A stretch of 58,838 bases of DNA, taken from an uncultured Treponema sp. GTDB taxonomy: Bacteria; Spirochaetota; Spirochaetia; Treponematales; Treponemataceae. A model generated the notes under the pieces. It did not search any database. It was not told the origin of the DNA and worked only from the letters and a program-made list of their open reading frames with translations. The translations under genes were made by a program, and so were the position numbers. Within the stretch, counting starts at the first letter, position 1. Each line of letters opens with the position of its first letter. The stretch spans positions 1 to 58,838 of the forward strand of contig CALDIB010000043.1 of the NCBI GenBank assembly GCA_937902125.1, in the 5' to 3' direction. Positions 48,955 to 56,953 of the stretch are shown here, piece by piece.

Positions 48955-49733
48955 AGCTTGTGCAAGGCAGAAAGGGCGCGGGTTGTTCCCGCCGCCATAA
49001 GAACGGCTCCGGCCGCGGAAATGGCTAGAATTGAACTTGTGGCCAAAATAAAAAAGCCTGTTTCCAAGCAAGCGATTCCCAGTCCAAGGCGCAGATAAAT
49101 AGGGTTTTCATTAAGATTCGCGCTTACGGCGTAAGAGGCGGCCGTTAAAAGCGCCGTGACAATGTATAAAAAGATGACAAAATTTTGCCAGCCTATTTCT
49201 ATCGAAAGGCTTTGTCCGATTTTTGCCGTGTTTACAGGAACGATGCTCGCCAGCGCCAAAGAAAAAATTAAAATCACAAAGACGTTTTGTTCTGTTTCTA
49301 TGCTCTTTGATTTTGCCGAAAAAATCGAGGCCGCGAAAAGGCTTATCACGCAAATGCTTCTTCCCCAAAAAAGCGCGCGTCCGGCGGTGACCAAAAAGCG
49401 GGGATAGGAGCGCTGAATCGTCTCAAGGGGAATGAAAAGCCTTGTCAGTTCGGGAAGACAGCCCAACAGGAAAATCAGCAAGTATATTACTTCGCTTGAT
49501 GGTGTTTTTTCAAAGCGGGCGTATATGTAAAACGAAACCAAGGGAATGTAAAGGGCCAAAAAAAGGTTTGAAAACGCCACAGCCAAATGATTGGACTTGA
49601 TTTGGCTTAAAAAAGAGTCGCCGTTAAAAGAGGTCTTCAGCCGATAAAAAAAATAGGCCAACGTCAAAAGTGAAAAAATAAGAAAAAAACTTGAAAGTGT
49701 CAGTGTCAAGCGGTTTCGAGCCTTTAGTGTCAT
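48945..49733 (-). CDS. Multipass membrane protein of unknown function
   Basis: The 262-residue protein has about seven hydrophobic segments, the first at about 12-30 (LSSFFLIFSLLTLAYFFY). The extramembrane loops are short. A YPRFLVTAGRALFWG segment before the fourth helix and an N-L-N-E-N-P loop resemble 7TM sensor arrays, but there is no clear family match. The ATG is six bases after TATAAT, with TTGAGC 17 bp further upstream and no Shine-Dalgarno, so the mRNA is probably leaderless. Confidence 0.7.
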   Translation of the reverse strand: MTLKARNRLTLTLSSFFLIFSLLTLAYFFYRLKTSFNGDSFLSQIKSNHLAVAFSNLFLALYIPLVSFYIYARFEKTPSSEVIYLLIFLLGCLPELTRLFIPLETIQRSYPRFLVTAGRALFWGRSICVISLFAASIFSAKSKSIETEQNVFVILIFSLALASIVPVNTAKIGQSLSIEIGWQNFVIFLYIVTALLTAASYAVSANLNENPIYLRLGLGIACLETGFFILATSSILAISAAGAVLMAAGTTRALSALHKLYT

Positions 49734-49739
49734 CGTCTT

Positions 49740-49768
49740 ATTATATATTTTTGTCTTTTTTTGCTCAA
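49740..49768 (-). promoter_or_regulatory. Leaderless promoter of the membrane-protein gene
   Basis: On the minus strand TTGAGC (49768-49763), 17 bp, TATAAT (49745-49740), then six bases to the ATG, so the predicted start is the A of ATG. Confidence 0.75.
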
Positions 49769-49811
49769 GATGATTTTTATTTTGCCGATAATTTATGTAA
49801 GGAAGGAAAGC

Positions 49812-50507
49812 ATGAAAAGAGCGTTGATTGCAGGTTTAGTTTTTGTTGCGGCCGGGCTTTGTTTTGCCGGCGACGCCGCTGCTTTCAAAGACATTGGATT
49901 CTCAAGCGACGGAAAGATTTACGTTTTTGGCCAGTGCGGCAAAACGGATGTAAATTTTCAACCTTACGCCGAAATTTACACAATCGACGTTGAGAAAAAC
50001 GAGTATGTTCCCGGCGGAGTTTACAAGAACTTTGAGCCCAACTCATTGAGAAGCGGAAGCCAAGTTTACGAGGATTTGCTTGCCAAGCATTATTTTGACA
50101 TCAAAAAATTCAACTGCAAGCCTGCCCAAGCCGACGATGTTCTTTATGTTTTGGAAAGCGAAAAGAAAAAGGGCGAGGACGCCATAGAGTTTAAGAACTA
50201 CGGCGACGACGGAGATGCGAACCGTTTGACTTACAAGGCCCGCCTTGTTCCGACAATCTACGGCCGCGGAAAAGACTTAAAGTCAAGCTTTTACATTGAT
50301 TTTACAATCAGCGACAAGGACGGAAATCTTGTCAAGTCTTGCAAGGTCGGCTCTCCCGACATCAAGCGAAAAGGGGTAAGCGCTTATAAAATCGTCAGAA
50401 TTTTCAGGGACTCTTCCAAGAGCGGCTTGATTTTTGTTGTGGAAAAAACTGTTGAAGACTCTGCCGGCACCTCCATTCGGTATATGGTCGAAACAGTGAA
50501 AATATAA
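49812..50507 (+). CDS. Exported DUF2259-like protein
   Basis: The 231-residue protein begins at ATG 49812 after AAGGAAGGAAA. A signal peptide (MKRALIAGLVFVAAGLCFAG) is followed by AAFKDIGFSSDGKIYVFGQCG, which matches the start of the spirochaete predicted secreted family DUF2259. Further strands include TYKARLVPTIYGRGKDLKSS and SFYIDFTISDKDGN. Role unknown; it would be periplasmic or surface-exposed. A 17-codon upstream extension is rejected because it lacks a ribosome-binding site. Confidence 0.75.
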   Translation: MKRALIAGLVFVAAGLCFAGDAAAFKDIGFSSDGKIYVFGQCGKTDVNFQPYAEIYTIDVEKNEYVPGGVYKNFEPNSLRSGSQVYEDLLAKHYFDIKKFNCKPAQADDVLYVLESEKKKGEDAIEFKNYGDDGDANRLTYKARLVPTIYGRGKDLKSSFYIDFTISDKDGNLVKSCKVGSPDIKRKGVSAYKIVRIFRDSSKSGLIFVVEKTVEDSAGTSIRYMVETVKI

Positions 50508-50592
50508 AAAAGTTGGCATAAAAAGGCGGGCGGCGCTTTCAACAGCCGTTTGCTTTTGGAACCTCCTGTGTTTGTCGGCAAAAAACCGACGA

Positions 50593-50648
50593 AAACCGCG
50601 CGTTTGGCTTTAGTGTGTGAAAGGCCAAACGCGCGGTTTCTTTTTTTT
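50593..50648. terminator. Strong terminator between convergent genes
   Basis: ACCGCGCGTTTGG and CCAAACGCGCGGT form a 13-bp stem with an inner CTTT/AAAG helix, followed by T8 on the plus strand. A smaller GTCGG/CCGAC hairpin precedes it at about 50576. Confidence 0.9.
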
Positions 50649-51717
50649 AGTATACGCTTGCCTCTGAAAGTTTCCAATCGTTTTTGCCCGAAATGATTAT
50701 TTCTTGCGGTGACTGAATTTTTTTTCTGACCAAAGGCTTTGTGGCGGACGATGTTTTCTCAACCGACCCTTGGACGCTGGCAGGTCCGTTCCAGGCATTT
50801 TGGTCCACGGCTTTTTGAAGTTCTTGGCTTAGGTTCCAAGAAGTTTTTCCGCTTTTTATTGTATAATAGCTTAGGGCGTCCATAATCTTTCCTGAGTTTC
50901 TGTTCCTCAAAAAAATCGCGTCGTTTGTTCCTCCTATGCATTTTCCCGTGTCAAAGAACAAATCCCTCCAATTTTCGCTTGACCTTCTTGTTTTTGCCAA
51001 GGCCAAGTCGTTTTCCAATTCGTCAACGCAAAGGCTTTTGTCGCTTGCTGTTTTTAAGTGAAGCGCGATTTTTTCTCCGGCCTTGACCTCCACATTGGGA
51101 AGGCTGAAGGCGCATTTGTTTTGCGCGCTGTAAAGGTCAACTCCAAAGAGGTTTCCGTCTTCAAGGGCTTGGATTATGACATAAGGGCTTTCGGGAGGCG
51201 TGGAGGAGGAGCCGTTGTTCGCCTGAACTTCAATCATAAGGCAAAGGGGAACCCGCGGGTTGAAGCCGTCAAAAGGCAGCGCGAATGTAAGGGTGTTTCC
51301 CTTGTCGTCCTTGATTTCAGAAAATAGCTGCCAGCGTTTTCCCAACTCTGCCTCTTTTTCAAATACATAAAGCAGGGACTTTCCGTCGCCGCATTCAAGG
51401 ACTTGGGCTTTTATGGGCTTGTCCATAATCATGTCCAGCGACGCCTTTTGTCCTTGACCCAATTCCGATACAAGGCCGCTTTCCGCGCTGACCTTTTTTG
51501 AAAAATCGATTTTAACGGTTTTTGCGCTCAAAACAGAAACGCCTAAAATCTTTGGACTTTCTTCCGCGCCCAAGGCTTGGATTCCTTGGCTTGTCAGTTG
51601 GCATGATGAATGGCAAACGCAAAACAAAACGCCGCCGACAATCGCCGCCGCCAGCGCCAAATGCAAAAGCAAGTCCTTGAAGTCAAATCCAGGACCCTTG
51701 TAAATTTGTCTTTTCAT
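50647..51717 (-). CDS. Membrane-anchored exported protein, unknown function
   Basis: The 356-residue protein has a cytoplasmic lead (MKRQIYKGPGFDFKDLL), one membrane segment (about 18-38, ending CVCHSSC) and an extracytoplasmic part. Residues about 56-165 form an Ig-like beta region (PKILGVSVLSAKTVKIDFSK). Residues about 170-300 include YVIIQALEDGNLFGVDLY and SENWRDLFFDTGKCIGG, then NDAIFLRNRNSGKIMDAL, a pattern like a lamin-tail fold but not certain. AAGGAG precedes the ATG. It lies upstream of, and divergent from, the U32 gene. Confidence 0.65.
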   Translation of the reverse strand: MKRQIYKGPGFDFKDLLLHLALAAAIVGGVLFCVCHSSCQLTSQGIQALGAEESPKILGVSVLSAKTVKIDFSKKVSAESGLVSELGQGQKASLDMIMDKPIKAQVLECGDGKSLLYVFEKEAELGKRWQLFSEIKDDKGNTLTFALPFDGFNPRVPLCLMIEVQANNGSSSTPPESPYVIIQALEDGNLFGVDLYSAQNKCAFSLPNVEVKAGEKIALHLKTASDKSLCVDELENDLALAKTRRSSENWRDLFFDTGKCIGGTNDAIFLRNRNSGKIMDALSYYTIKSGKTSWNLSQELQKAVDQNAWNGPASVQGSVEKTSSATKPLVRKKIQSPQEIIISGKNDWKLSEASVY

Positions 51718-51790
51718 TTTAACTCCTTAAAATGTCTTTGCCATATCATGGTTTTTTTTTGAGCTTTTTGCGCGCGTTTTTGCAAAAAAG

Positions 51791-51819
51791 TTGAAATTTT
51801 TTTCTTTTTTTAGTATAAT
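51791..51819 (+). promoter_or_regulatory. Promoter of the U32 gene, near-leaderless
   Basis: TTGAAA, 17 bp, TATAAT, then nine bases to the ATG. The predicted start is about three bases before the ATG, and no Shine-Dalgarno is visible. Confidence 0.75.
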
Positions 51820-51828
51820 CGCCAAACT

Positions 51829-54054
51829 ATGGCAGAATTATTGGCTCCGGCCGGAAATCCAGAATCTCTTGACGCGGCGATTGGCGAAGGAGCCGACGCG
51901 GTTTATTTAGGGCTTAAGACTTTCAACGCCCGGCTTAGAAGCTCAAATTTTTCATTCAGGGAATTTGAAGGCGCTGTGTCCTCCCTTCACAAAAAGGGAA
52001 AGAAAATTTATGTGACTGTCAACACTGTTTGCGAGGAGCGGGAAACGGAGCGCCTTTACCGCTTTTTGGCCTACTTGAACAGGGTGGGGCCGGACGGCTT
52101 GATTGTTCAAGATTACGGCGTCATCAGAATGTGCCAAGAATTTTTCCCCAACCTTGTTTTGCACGCCTCAACCCAAATGAACGTGGAAAGCGCCGCCGGC
52201 GTGAACCTTTTGGGCAAGGAAGGCTTTAAGCGGGTGGTTTTGGCTAGAGAGTTGGGCCTTGAGGAAATAAAAGAGATTAAGGCCAAGAGCGGAGTGGAAC
52301 TGGAAGTTTTTGTCCACGGCGCGCTTTGCGTAAGCGAGTCCGGCCTGTGCTTGTTCTCAAGCTTTTTGGGCGGAAAAAGCGCCAACCGAGGAATGTGCGC
52401 CCAAGCATGCCGCCGCTTGTATAGCGCGGAAAGCGGCGGAAACTATTCCGGCTATTATTTTTCTCCCTGCGACTTGCAGTTGGTAGACAAAATTCCTGAC
52501 TTGGTTCAAGCTGGCGTTGAGTCGTTTAAAATCGAAGGCCGCATGAAAAGCGCGGAATATGTTGGCAGCGTTGTTTCCGCCTACAGGTATGTCCTTGACC
52601 ATTGGCAGGAAAACAAAAAAGAAGCCGTTGCCGCGGCAAAACGAATGCTTGCCACGGATTTCGCCCGCTCAAAAACTTCTTATTGGTATAACTTTAAAAG
52701 CGTCGGCGACGGAGTGGAAAAGGCCGGCTCTGAAATATTGAATCCCAACCAAGCGGGAGGAACTGGAATCTACCTTGGAAAAATCGCCTCCCAAAAATAC
52801 ATTTCAAAAGCCTTGCGCTTGGAGCTCGGCGAAAAGACGGAAGATGGCGCCCAAATGGCTCTAATCAAGGGAGGCTCTTACGACCCTGACCCCGGCGACT
52901 CAATCCGCATTCACAAAAAGAACGATTCAGGAAGGCAAAGCCACAAGATTCGCCATGTGGAGACCGACAGTCAAGGCAGGCGCTGGATTGACGTTCCCGG
53001 CGGATTTGGAGTTGACGACGAAGTTTATTTGCTGCAAACAAAGTCCATGTCCAAGCGCTATCAAAGGGTTTTGCCAGGAGACTTGTCGCCATTCAACCAT
53101 CAGCCCCGGGACGAGCTGCTTCCCGTTATGGATTTGATGCCCGTTCAAAAAAAAGAACTTGATTATTTTCCTGAAGGCCTTTACGTTCAAGTTTCAACCG
53201 TGGCCGACGTTTTTTCCGCCCAGGCTCTCAATCCTGTCAGAATGATTTTGGAATTGAATCAAGAAAGCCTTTGCGACTTGCTGAACAAAAAGACCGTCTT
53301 GCCTTTTTCAAAAAAGCAAATGATTTTGTCTCTTGACCCCTTTTGTCCCCAAGGCATCGAAGAAAAGCAAATCCAGCAAATTGGCGCTTTGGTCCAAATG
53401 GGCTGGAATGTTTTTATCGCCAACAACATCGCGCAAATTTCAATCTTGCGGCAAAAAGGCGCCAAAATCATAGCCGGCCCATACTTGTATGCCTTCAATC
53501 GCTGGGCGGTTTCTTGGCTTGAAAACCTTGACATAGGCGCCTTTGTTTCGCCCTACGAAAATTCCAAGAAAAACCTTGAGGGCGTTTTTGAAAGCAAATT
53601 CCGGGATCGGGTTTTGCTGCCTGTTTACGCCTATCCAGCCTTGTTCAGAATGCGCTTCAAGCTTCCCAAGGACTATAATTTCACTTACTTCACAGATAAA
53701 GAGGAAACGCCATTTAAAGTCAACTCCACCGCCGACGGCTCTTTTGTCATGCCGGAAGCGCCTTTTAGCATAGCGGACAAATGCGTCGCCTTGCGGGGGG
53801 AGGGCTTCAAGCGCTTTTTGGTTGACTTTTCCAAGACAAAGGTTCAGCGCCAAGAAATCAAGGCCGTTCAATTGTCCATGGCCAAGCAAAAGCCCTTGGA
53901 AGGCGTTTCCCGCTTTAATTGGAAGGAGGGCTTTTACTCCGTTTCTCCGGAGGATTACAAGGCCCGTTACGAAAACAATCAGGCGCCCTTGGATCGGGGG
54001 CAAAAGAAAAATCCCCGCCAGCCAGGAAAAAAAGCCATGAGGAAGGGAAGGTAG
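51829..54054 (+). CDS. U32 peptidase-family protein (RlhA/TrhP-like)
   Basis: The 741-residue protein starts MAELLAPAGNPESLDAAIGEGADAVYLG, the U32 N-terminal barrel. It contains EVFVHGALCVSESGLCLFSSF followed by GGKSANRGMCAQACRRLY, with the conserved Cys residues, then SFKIEGRMKSAEYV. A C-terminal region of about 400 residues follows, as in E. coli RlhA, and it ends in a basic tail. Family members RlhA and TrhP catalyse hydroxylation of 23S rRNA cytidine or tRNA uridine. Which reaction applies cannot be decided from sequence. Confidence 0.88.
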   Translation: MAELLAPAGNPESLDAAIGEGADAVYLGLKTFNARLRSSNFSFREFEGAVSSLHKKGKKIYVTVNTVCEERETERLYRFLAYLNRVGPDGLIVQDYGVIRMCQEFFPNLVLHASTQMNVESAAGVNLLGKEGFKRVVLARELGLEEIKEIKAKSGVELEVFVHGALCVSESGLCLFSSFLGGKSANRGMCAQACRRLYSAESGGNYSGYYFSPCDLQLVDKIPDLVQAGVESFKIEGRMKSAEYVGSVVSAYRYVLDHWQENKKEAVAAAKRMLATDFARSKTSYWYNFKSVGDGVEKAGSEILNPNQAGGTGIYLGKIASQKYISKALRLELGEKTEDGAQMALIKGGSYDPDPGDSIRIHKKNDSGRQSHKIRHVETDSQGRRWIDVPGGFGVDDEVYLLQTKSMSKRYQRVLPGDLSPFNHQPRDELLPVMDLMPVQKKELDYFPEGLYVQVSTVADVFSAQALNPVRMILELNQESLCDLLNKKTVLPFSKKQMILSLDPFCPQGIEEKQIQQIGALVQMGWNVFIANNIAQISILRQKGAKIIAGPYLYAFNRWAVSWLENLDIGAFVSPYENSKKNLEGVFESKFRDRVLLPVYAYPALFRMRFKLPKDYNFTYFTDKEETPFKVNSTADGSFVMPEAPFSIADKCVALRGEGFKRFLVDFSKTKVQRQEIKAVQLSMAKQKPLEGVSRFNWKEGFYSVSPEDYKARYENNQAPLDRGQKKNPRQPGKKAMRKGR

Positions 54055-54069
54055 GCCGGCGGGCTTTTT

Positions 54070-54537
54070 TTAGAACTGAACTTCCTCCCCGCTTTCGCTT
54101 TCAATTTGGGCGGCCGCCGCGGCCAAGGCTTTTGCGGTGGCTTCTTCCGCCTCTCTTTCGTTGTCCGCCGCCGACGCGGAACTTTCGTCCGACTGGCTCT
54201 TGTTAAAGCGTTGCTTAAATTCTATCTTTTCCGCGATGATTGTTACGCGGCTTGTGTTTTTTCCCTCTGGAGTTTTCCAGCGGTTTTGCTTTAGGCGGCC
54301 CACAACGCTCAAGCCTCGTCCTTTTTGGCTGAACTTGGCGCAAATTTCTGCCAGCTTTCCAAAAGTTTCCACGTCAAAATACGAAACTTCGTTCTCGTAT
54401 TCTCCGGACGCGGCCTTTTTGTAGTAATGGTTCACCGCGATTGGGATTTTGCAAATGGGAAATCCTGACGGCGACGTTCTGAAGTTTGGCTCGCGGGTGA
54501 TGTTTCCTTCCACCACAAGACAGTTGATGTTGTTCAT
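54070..54537 (-). CDS. ssb: Single-stranded DNA-binding protein
   Basis: The 155-residue OB-fold protein starts MNNINCLVVEGNITREPNFRTSPSG, with AAGGAG upstream of the ATG at 54537. The conserved core includes VSYFDVETFGKLAEICAKFSQKG and LSVVGRLKQNRWKTPEG. The C-terminal tail is Ala/Glu/Ser-rich and ends EEVQF, an acidic tip ending in Phe like the usual D-D-I-P-F that binds repair partners such as RecO. Monocistronic; the frame extension to 54591 is rejected. Confidence 0.94.
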   Translation of the reverse strand: MNNINCLVVEGNITREPNFRTSPSGFPICKIPIAVNHYYKKAASGEYENEVSYFDVETFGKLAEICAKFSQKGRGLSVVGRLKQNRWKTPEGKNTSRVTIIAEKIEFKQRFNKSQSDESSASAADNEREAEEATAKALAAAAAQIESESGEEVQF

Positions 54538-54666
54538 AATGAACTCCTTAAAATAAATTTGAAAAGAAAGCCTTGCGGCCGCTTCTCGCATATAAGATGC
54601 ATGCGATAAGCGAAAAAATTCGATATTTTTTAAAAAAAAGAGAAAAATTTTTATTTTTTTTGGTTT

Positions 54667-56580
54667 TTAAAGATTTTTCACCAAATAAATCATGTAAAGC
54701 TGGACGTAAACGTATAAAGAGTCTTGGTCGGTTATTTTTTGCATGTTGGGCGTTTTGCAAAGGGTTTCCGCCAAGTTTTGAATTCTGTCGATGGTGAAAC
54801 TTTTTCCGCTGATGGTTTTTAAAACCTTTCTCATGTAGTCGCGAATCAAGGAATTTACGTCTTCCGTCAAGTTAAGGAAGGCCTGTTTTGTTATCATCTT
54901 GTTCCACTGCTTTTTGTAGGAATTTAGCTCCCGCTCGATTGTGGAGCCTTCGGGAACGATGTTTTCCTCAAGCTTTTTGGCGGCGTGGATCAGAGCGTCC
55001 TTTTTTGACTCGCTTTTGTGATGGGCGGGCTTTTCCTCCCGCGCTTCGTCGCTTTGTTCCATCTCGTGGGAAGGGCTTTTTTTAGCCTGACCTTTTTTTG
55101 TCTGTTTTTTGTTGAACAAGCTCATCAGCCAAGAAAAGAATGGAATTGTATACCAAAAAGGCAAAAGAATTTTTGCGTTGGCCAAAATTGTCTGCCGGTT
55201 GAGCATGAGCAAAGTTGAGTAGGGCAAAAGGTTGTCGCCCAAAAAGAGGTTGGCGGAATTTCCTACCTTGTTGCTTCTGGCCATTTCCAGATTCAAGACG
55301 CTGAGGAAGGTGGCGTTCAGCAAGGCGTATAAAACCGGATTTGACTTTTCGACTTCGCTTTCAAGGCGTTTGTTGAAGGCGGCTTCGTCAGACATTTCGG
55401 GGGTCTTTTCGTAGTTTTTTAGAATCTCATACCATTCCCTTGTTATTTCGTCGTTGATTGTGTCGTGAAGCTCGTTGCACATTCTTATTACAAGGGGAAA
55501 AACTTTTTCCTTGTAAATGAAATACCTGGCGCCCGAGGCCGTTTTAAAGACCAAGAGGTTGGGAAGCTCGTTGGCCATGGCGTCCGTGGTTTCCTTTTGC
55601 AAAAATTCTTTTAAGGCTTCGTCCTTGTATTGGCCTTGCAGGGGAACGCCCTTCGCGTCTGTGAACTTTAAGATTCCGTCCATGGTGAAGAAGTAGGGCG
55701 GCTGCTTCATGTGGCTTTGAACGGAGCGGAGCGCGTTTTCCTGCTGCATGTTTTTGGCCGACTCGTTTTTGTAGAACGAGGTGACTATTTCCGAAATGGC
55801 CACGGCCTGCAAAACGTTAATGTCTTCTTGGGTGAAGTCCTTGACTTTTTCGTAGTCTTGCTTGATGAAGTAGCAAAGCTGGCTCCAAAAGTAAAAGCAG
55901 TCCGCGGAATTTTTAAGGGACTGCAAGGCGTCCTCCGGCGACTTGACAAACTGGCTGAAAAAGTTCTTGACCGAAATTTCTTTTCCCGGATTTGAAATGC
56001 GAAGCTTCTTTAAGTAGTAGTCGTGGTATTCGTCCTTTTCCAGCATGTGCTGCATTTTTTCAAGGCTGGCGTTGACCAAAATTGAAACCGGAACGTTTCC
56101 CGGAAAAATGATTGACGGCAAATTCATTGGAACGATTATGGCGTATAAATTTTTGTCGTCGGGCTTTTGGTTTTTAAGAAGGTCAAAAATTATTTCCGTG
56201 TATTCGGACTTTATCAAGACTTCAGCGGGCGTTTGCTTGGGCATGTCCTGAATGGTGGGAAAAGGCACCGTGGCGTTGCTTTTTATTTCCTTATAGCGCT
56301 CGGCGAAGGCCGCGTTGAAAAAGCCTGTCACAAAAATGACTTTCTTGGCTGGGTTTGTGTCGATGACGGCGATTTGCTTGCTTTGAATCAGCGGCTGAAA
56401 GGCCTTTTCCAATTGGGGGACGGGGTCGCCCAAGTAGGGAACCAAATCCGCTTGTTCCTCCACATTCTTGGCCGCGTAACGCTTTACGTAGTCTACAAAT
56501 GCGGAATATAAAATGAAAGGCGACTTCTGCTTGCTCGCGTAAAAGCGGAGCAGAACTCCCATGTCGCTTGTGGCTGCCAT
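54667..56580 (-). CDS. Large protein of unknown function, probably spirochaete-specific
   Basis: The protein has about 637 residues from the ATG at 56580 (MAATSDMGVLLRFYASKQKS). It is mainly helical, with FVTGFFNAAFAERYKEI, DLLVFKTASGARYFIYKEKVFP and a hydrophobic stretch ILLPFWYTIPFFSWLMSLF (about 495-513). A Lys/Glu-rich linker follows, then a final helical domain. No catalytic motif is recognised. An upstream in-frame ATG (56598) lies inside the -10 box. TTGATA-17-TATACT ends six bases before the chosen ATG, so the mRNA should be leaderless. Confidence 0.7.
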   Translation of the reverse strand: MAATSDMGVLLRFYASKQKSPFILYSAFVDYVKRYAAKNVEEQADLVPYLGDPVPQLEKAFQPLIQSKQIAVIDTNPAKKVIFVTGFFNAAFAERYKEIKSNATVPFPTIQDMPKQTPAEVLIKSEYTEIIFDLLKNQKPDDKNLYAIIVPMNLPSIIFPGNVPVSILVNASLEKMQHMLEKDEYHDYYLKKLRISNPGKEISVKNFFSQFVKSPEDALQSLKNSADCFYFWSQLCYFIKQDYEKVKDFTQEDINVLQAVAISEIVTSFYKNESAKNMQQENALRSVQSHMKQPPYFFTMDGILKFTDAKGVPLQGQYKDEALKEFLQKETTDAMANELPNLLVFKTASGARYFIYKEKVFPLVIRMCNELHDTINDEITREWYEILKNYEKTPEMSDEAAFNKRLESEVEKSNPVLYALLNATFLSVLNLEMARSNKVGNSANLFLGDNLLPYSTLLMLNRQTILANAKILLPFWYTIPFFSWLMSLFNKKQTKKGQAKKSPSHEMEQSDEAREEKPAHHKSESKKDALIHAAKKLEENIVPEGSTIERELNSYKKQWNKMITKQAFLNLTEDVNSLIRDYMRKVLKTISGKSFTIDRIQNLAETLCKTPNMQKITDQDSLYVYVQLYMIYLVKNL

Positions 56581-56586
56581 ATTGCA

Positions 56587-56615
56587 AGTATAGCGCATAA
56601 CCTTAATATTATCAA
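56587..56615 (-). promoter_or_regulatory. Leaderless promoter of the 637-residue unknown
   Basis: On the minus strand TTGATA (56615-56610), 17 bp, TATACT (56592-56587), then six bases to the ATG at 56580. Confidence 0.75.
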
Positions 56616-56656
56616 GACAAAAAAGCGCGCGGCCTAAAAAGGCGGGTCCCAGCGAC

Positions 56657-56752
56657 GAAAAAAAAGCCTTAGGTTCCCCCGTCCTTCGCTAGCGGTTTGT
56701 TGCCTGCGGCCAAACCGCGTCGCTGACGGGGCCCCACCAAGTCTTTTTTTTC
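56657..56752. repeat. Compound palindrome with branching stems
   Basis: Nested inverted repeats: an outer A8/T8 arm with GCCTT/AAG pairs, CCCCGTC (56677-56683) with GACGGGG (56725-56731), and an inner CGGTTTG (56693-56699) with CAAACCG (56711-56717). It could terminate in both directions or be a repeat element. A separate hairpin CTCATTCC/GGAATGAG follows at 56758-56776. Confidence 0.65.
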
Positions 56753-56875
56753 TGCGTCTCATTCCTTCGGAATGAGGCCTCTTAGGGTATTGCACTCGCG
56801 CTTACGCGCTCGGCACGGCTCCCGCCCCCCTCTTGCCCGCGCTTTCTTGTATTGCGAAAATTGTTTTATTTGTGG

Positions 56876-56931
56876 TATTGCCAGTAGTCCGCGCGAGCGG
56901 ACACGTAAATATTACCACTAGCAAAAGCGCG
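56876..56931. repeat. Dispersed 56-bp repeat with GNRA hairpin, copy B
   Basis: Begins TATTGCCAGTA and ends CCACTAGCAAAAGCGCG as in copy A (33116-33170). The hairpin is GTCCGC-GCGA-GCGGAC, with base pairs changed on both strands relative to copy A. It lies ten bases before the hisC -10 box. Confidence 0.8.
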
Positions 56932-56941
56932 CTCGGCGCGC

Positions 56942-56947
56942 TATAAT
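56942..56947 (+). promoter_or_regulatory. -10 box of hisC, leaderless arrangement
   Basis: TATAAT preceded by GCGCGC; the second in-frame ATG (56954) is exactly six bases downstream. No TTG-type -35 is seen 17 bp upstream (TAGCAA). Confidence 0.6.
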
Positions 56948-56953
56948 ATGCGC

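Larger units (their letters stand above)
56599..56953. other. Structured intergenic region between two leaderless genes
   Basis: No coding frame is supported. It holds the divergent promoters of the 637-residue unknown and hisC, the compound palindrome, a small hairpin, a GC-rich stretch (56795-56850) and the dispersed GNRA-hairpin repeat. Confidence 0.7.
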
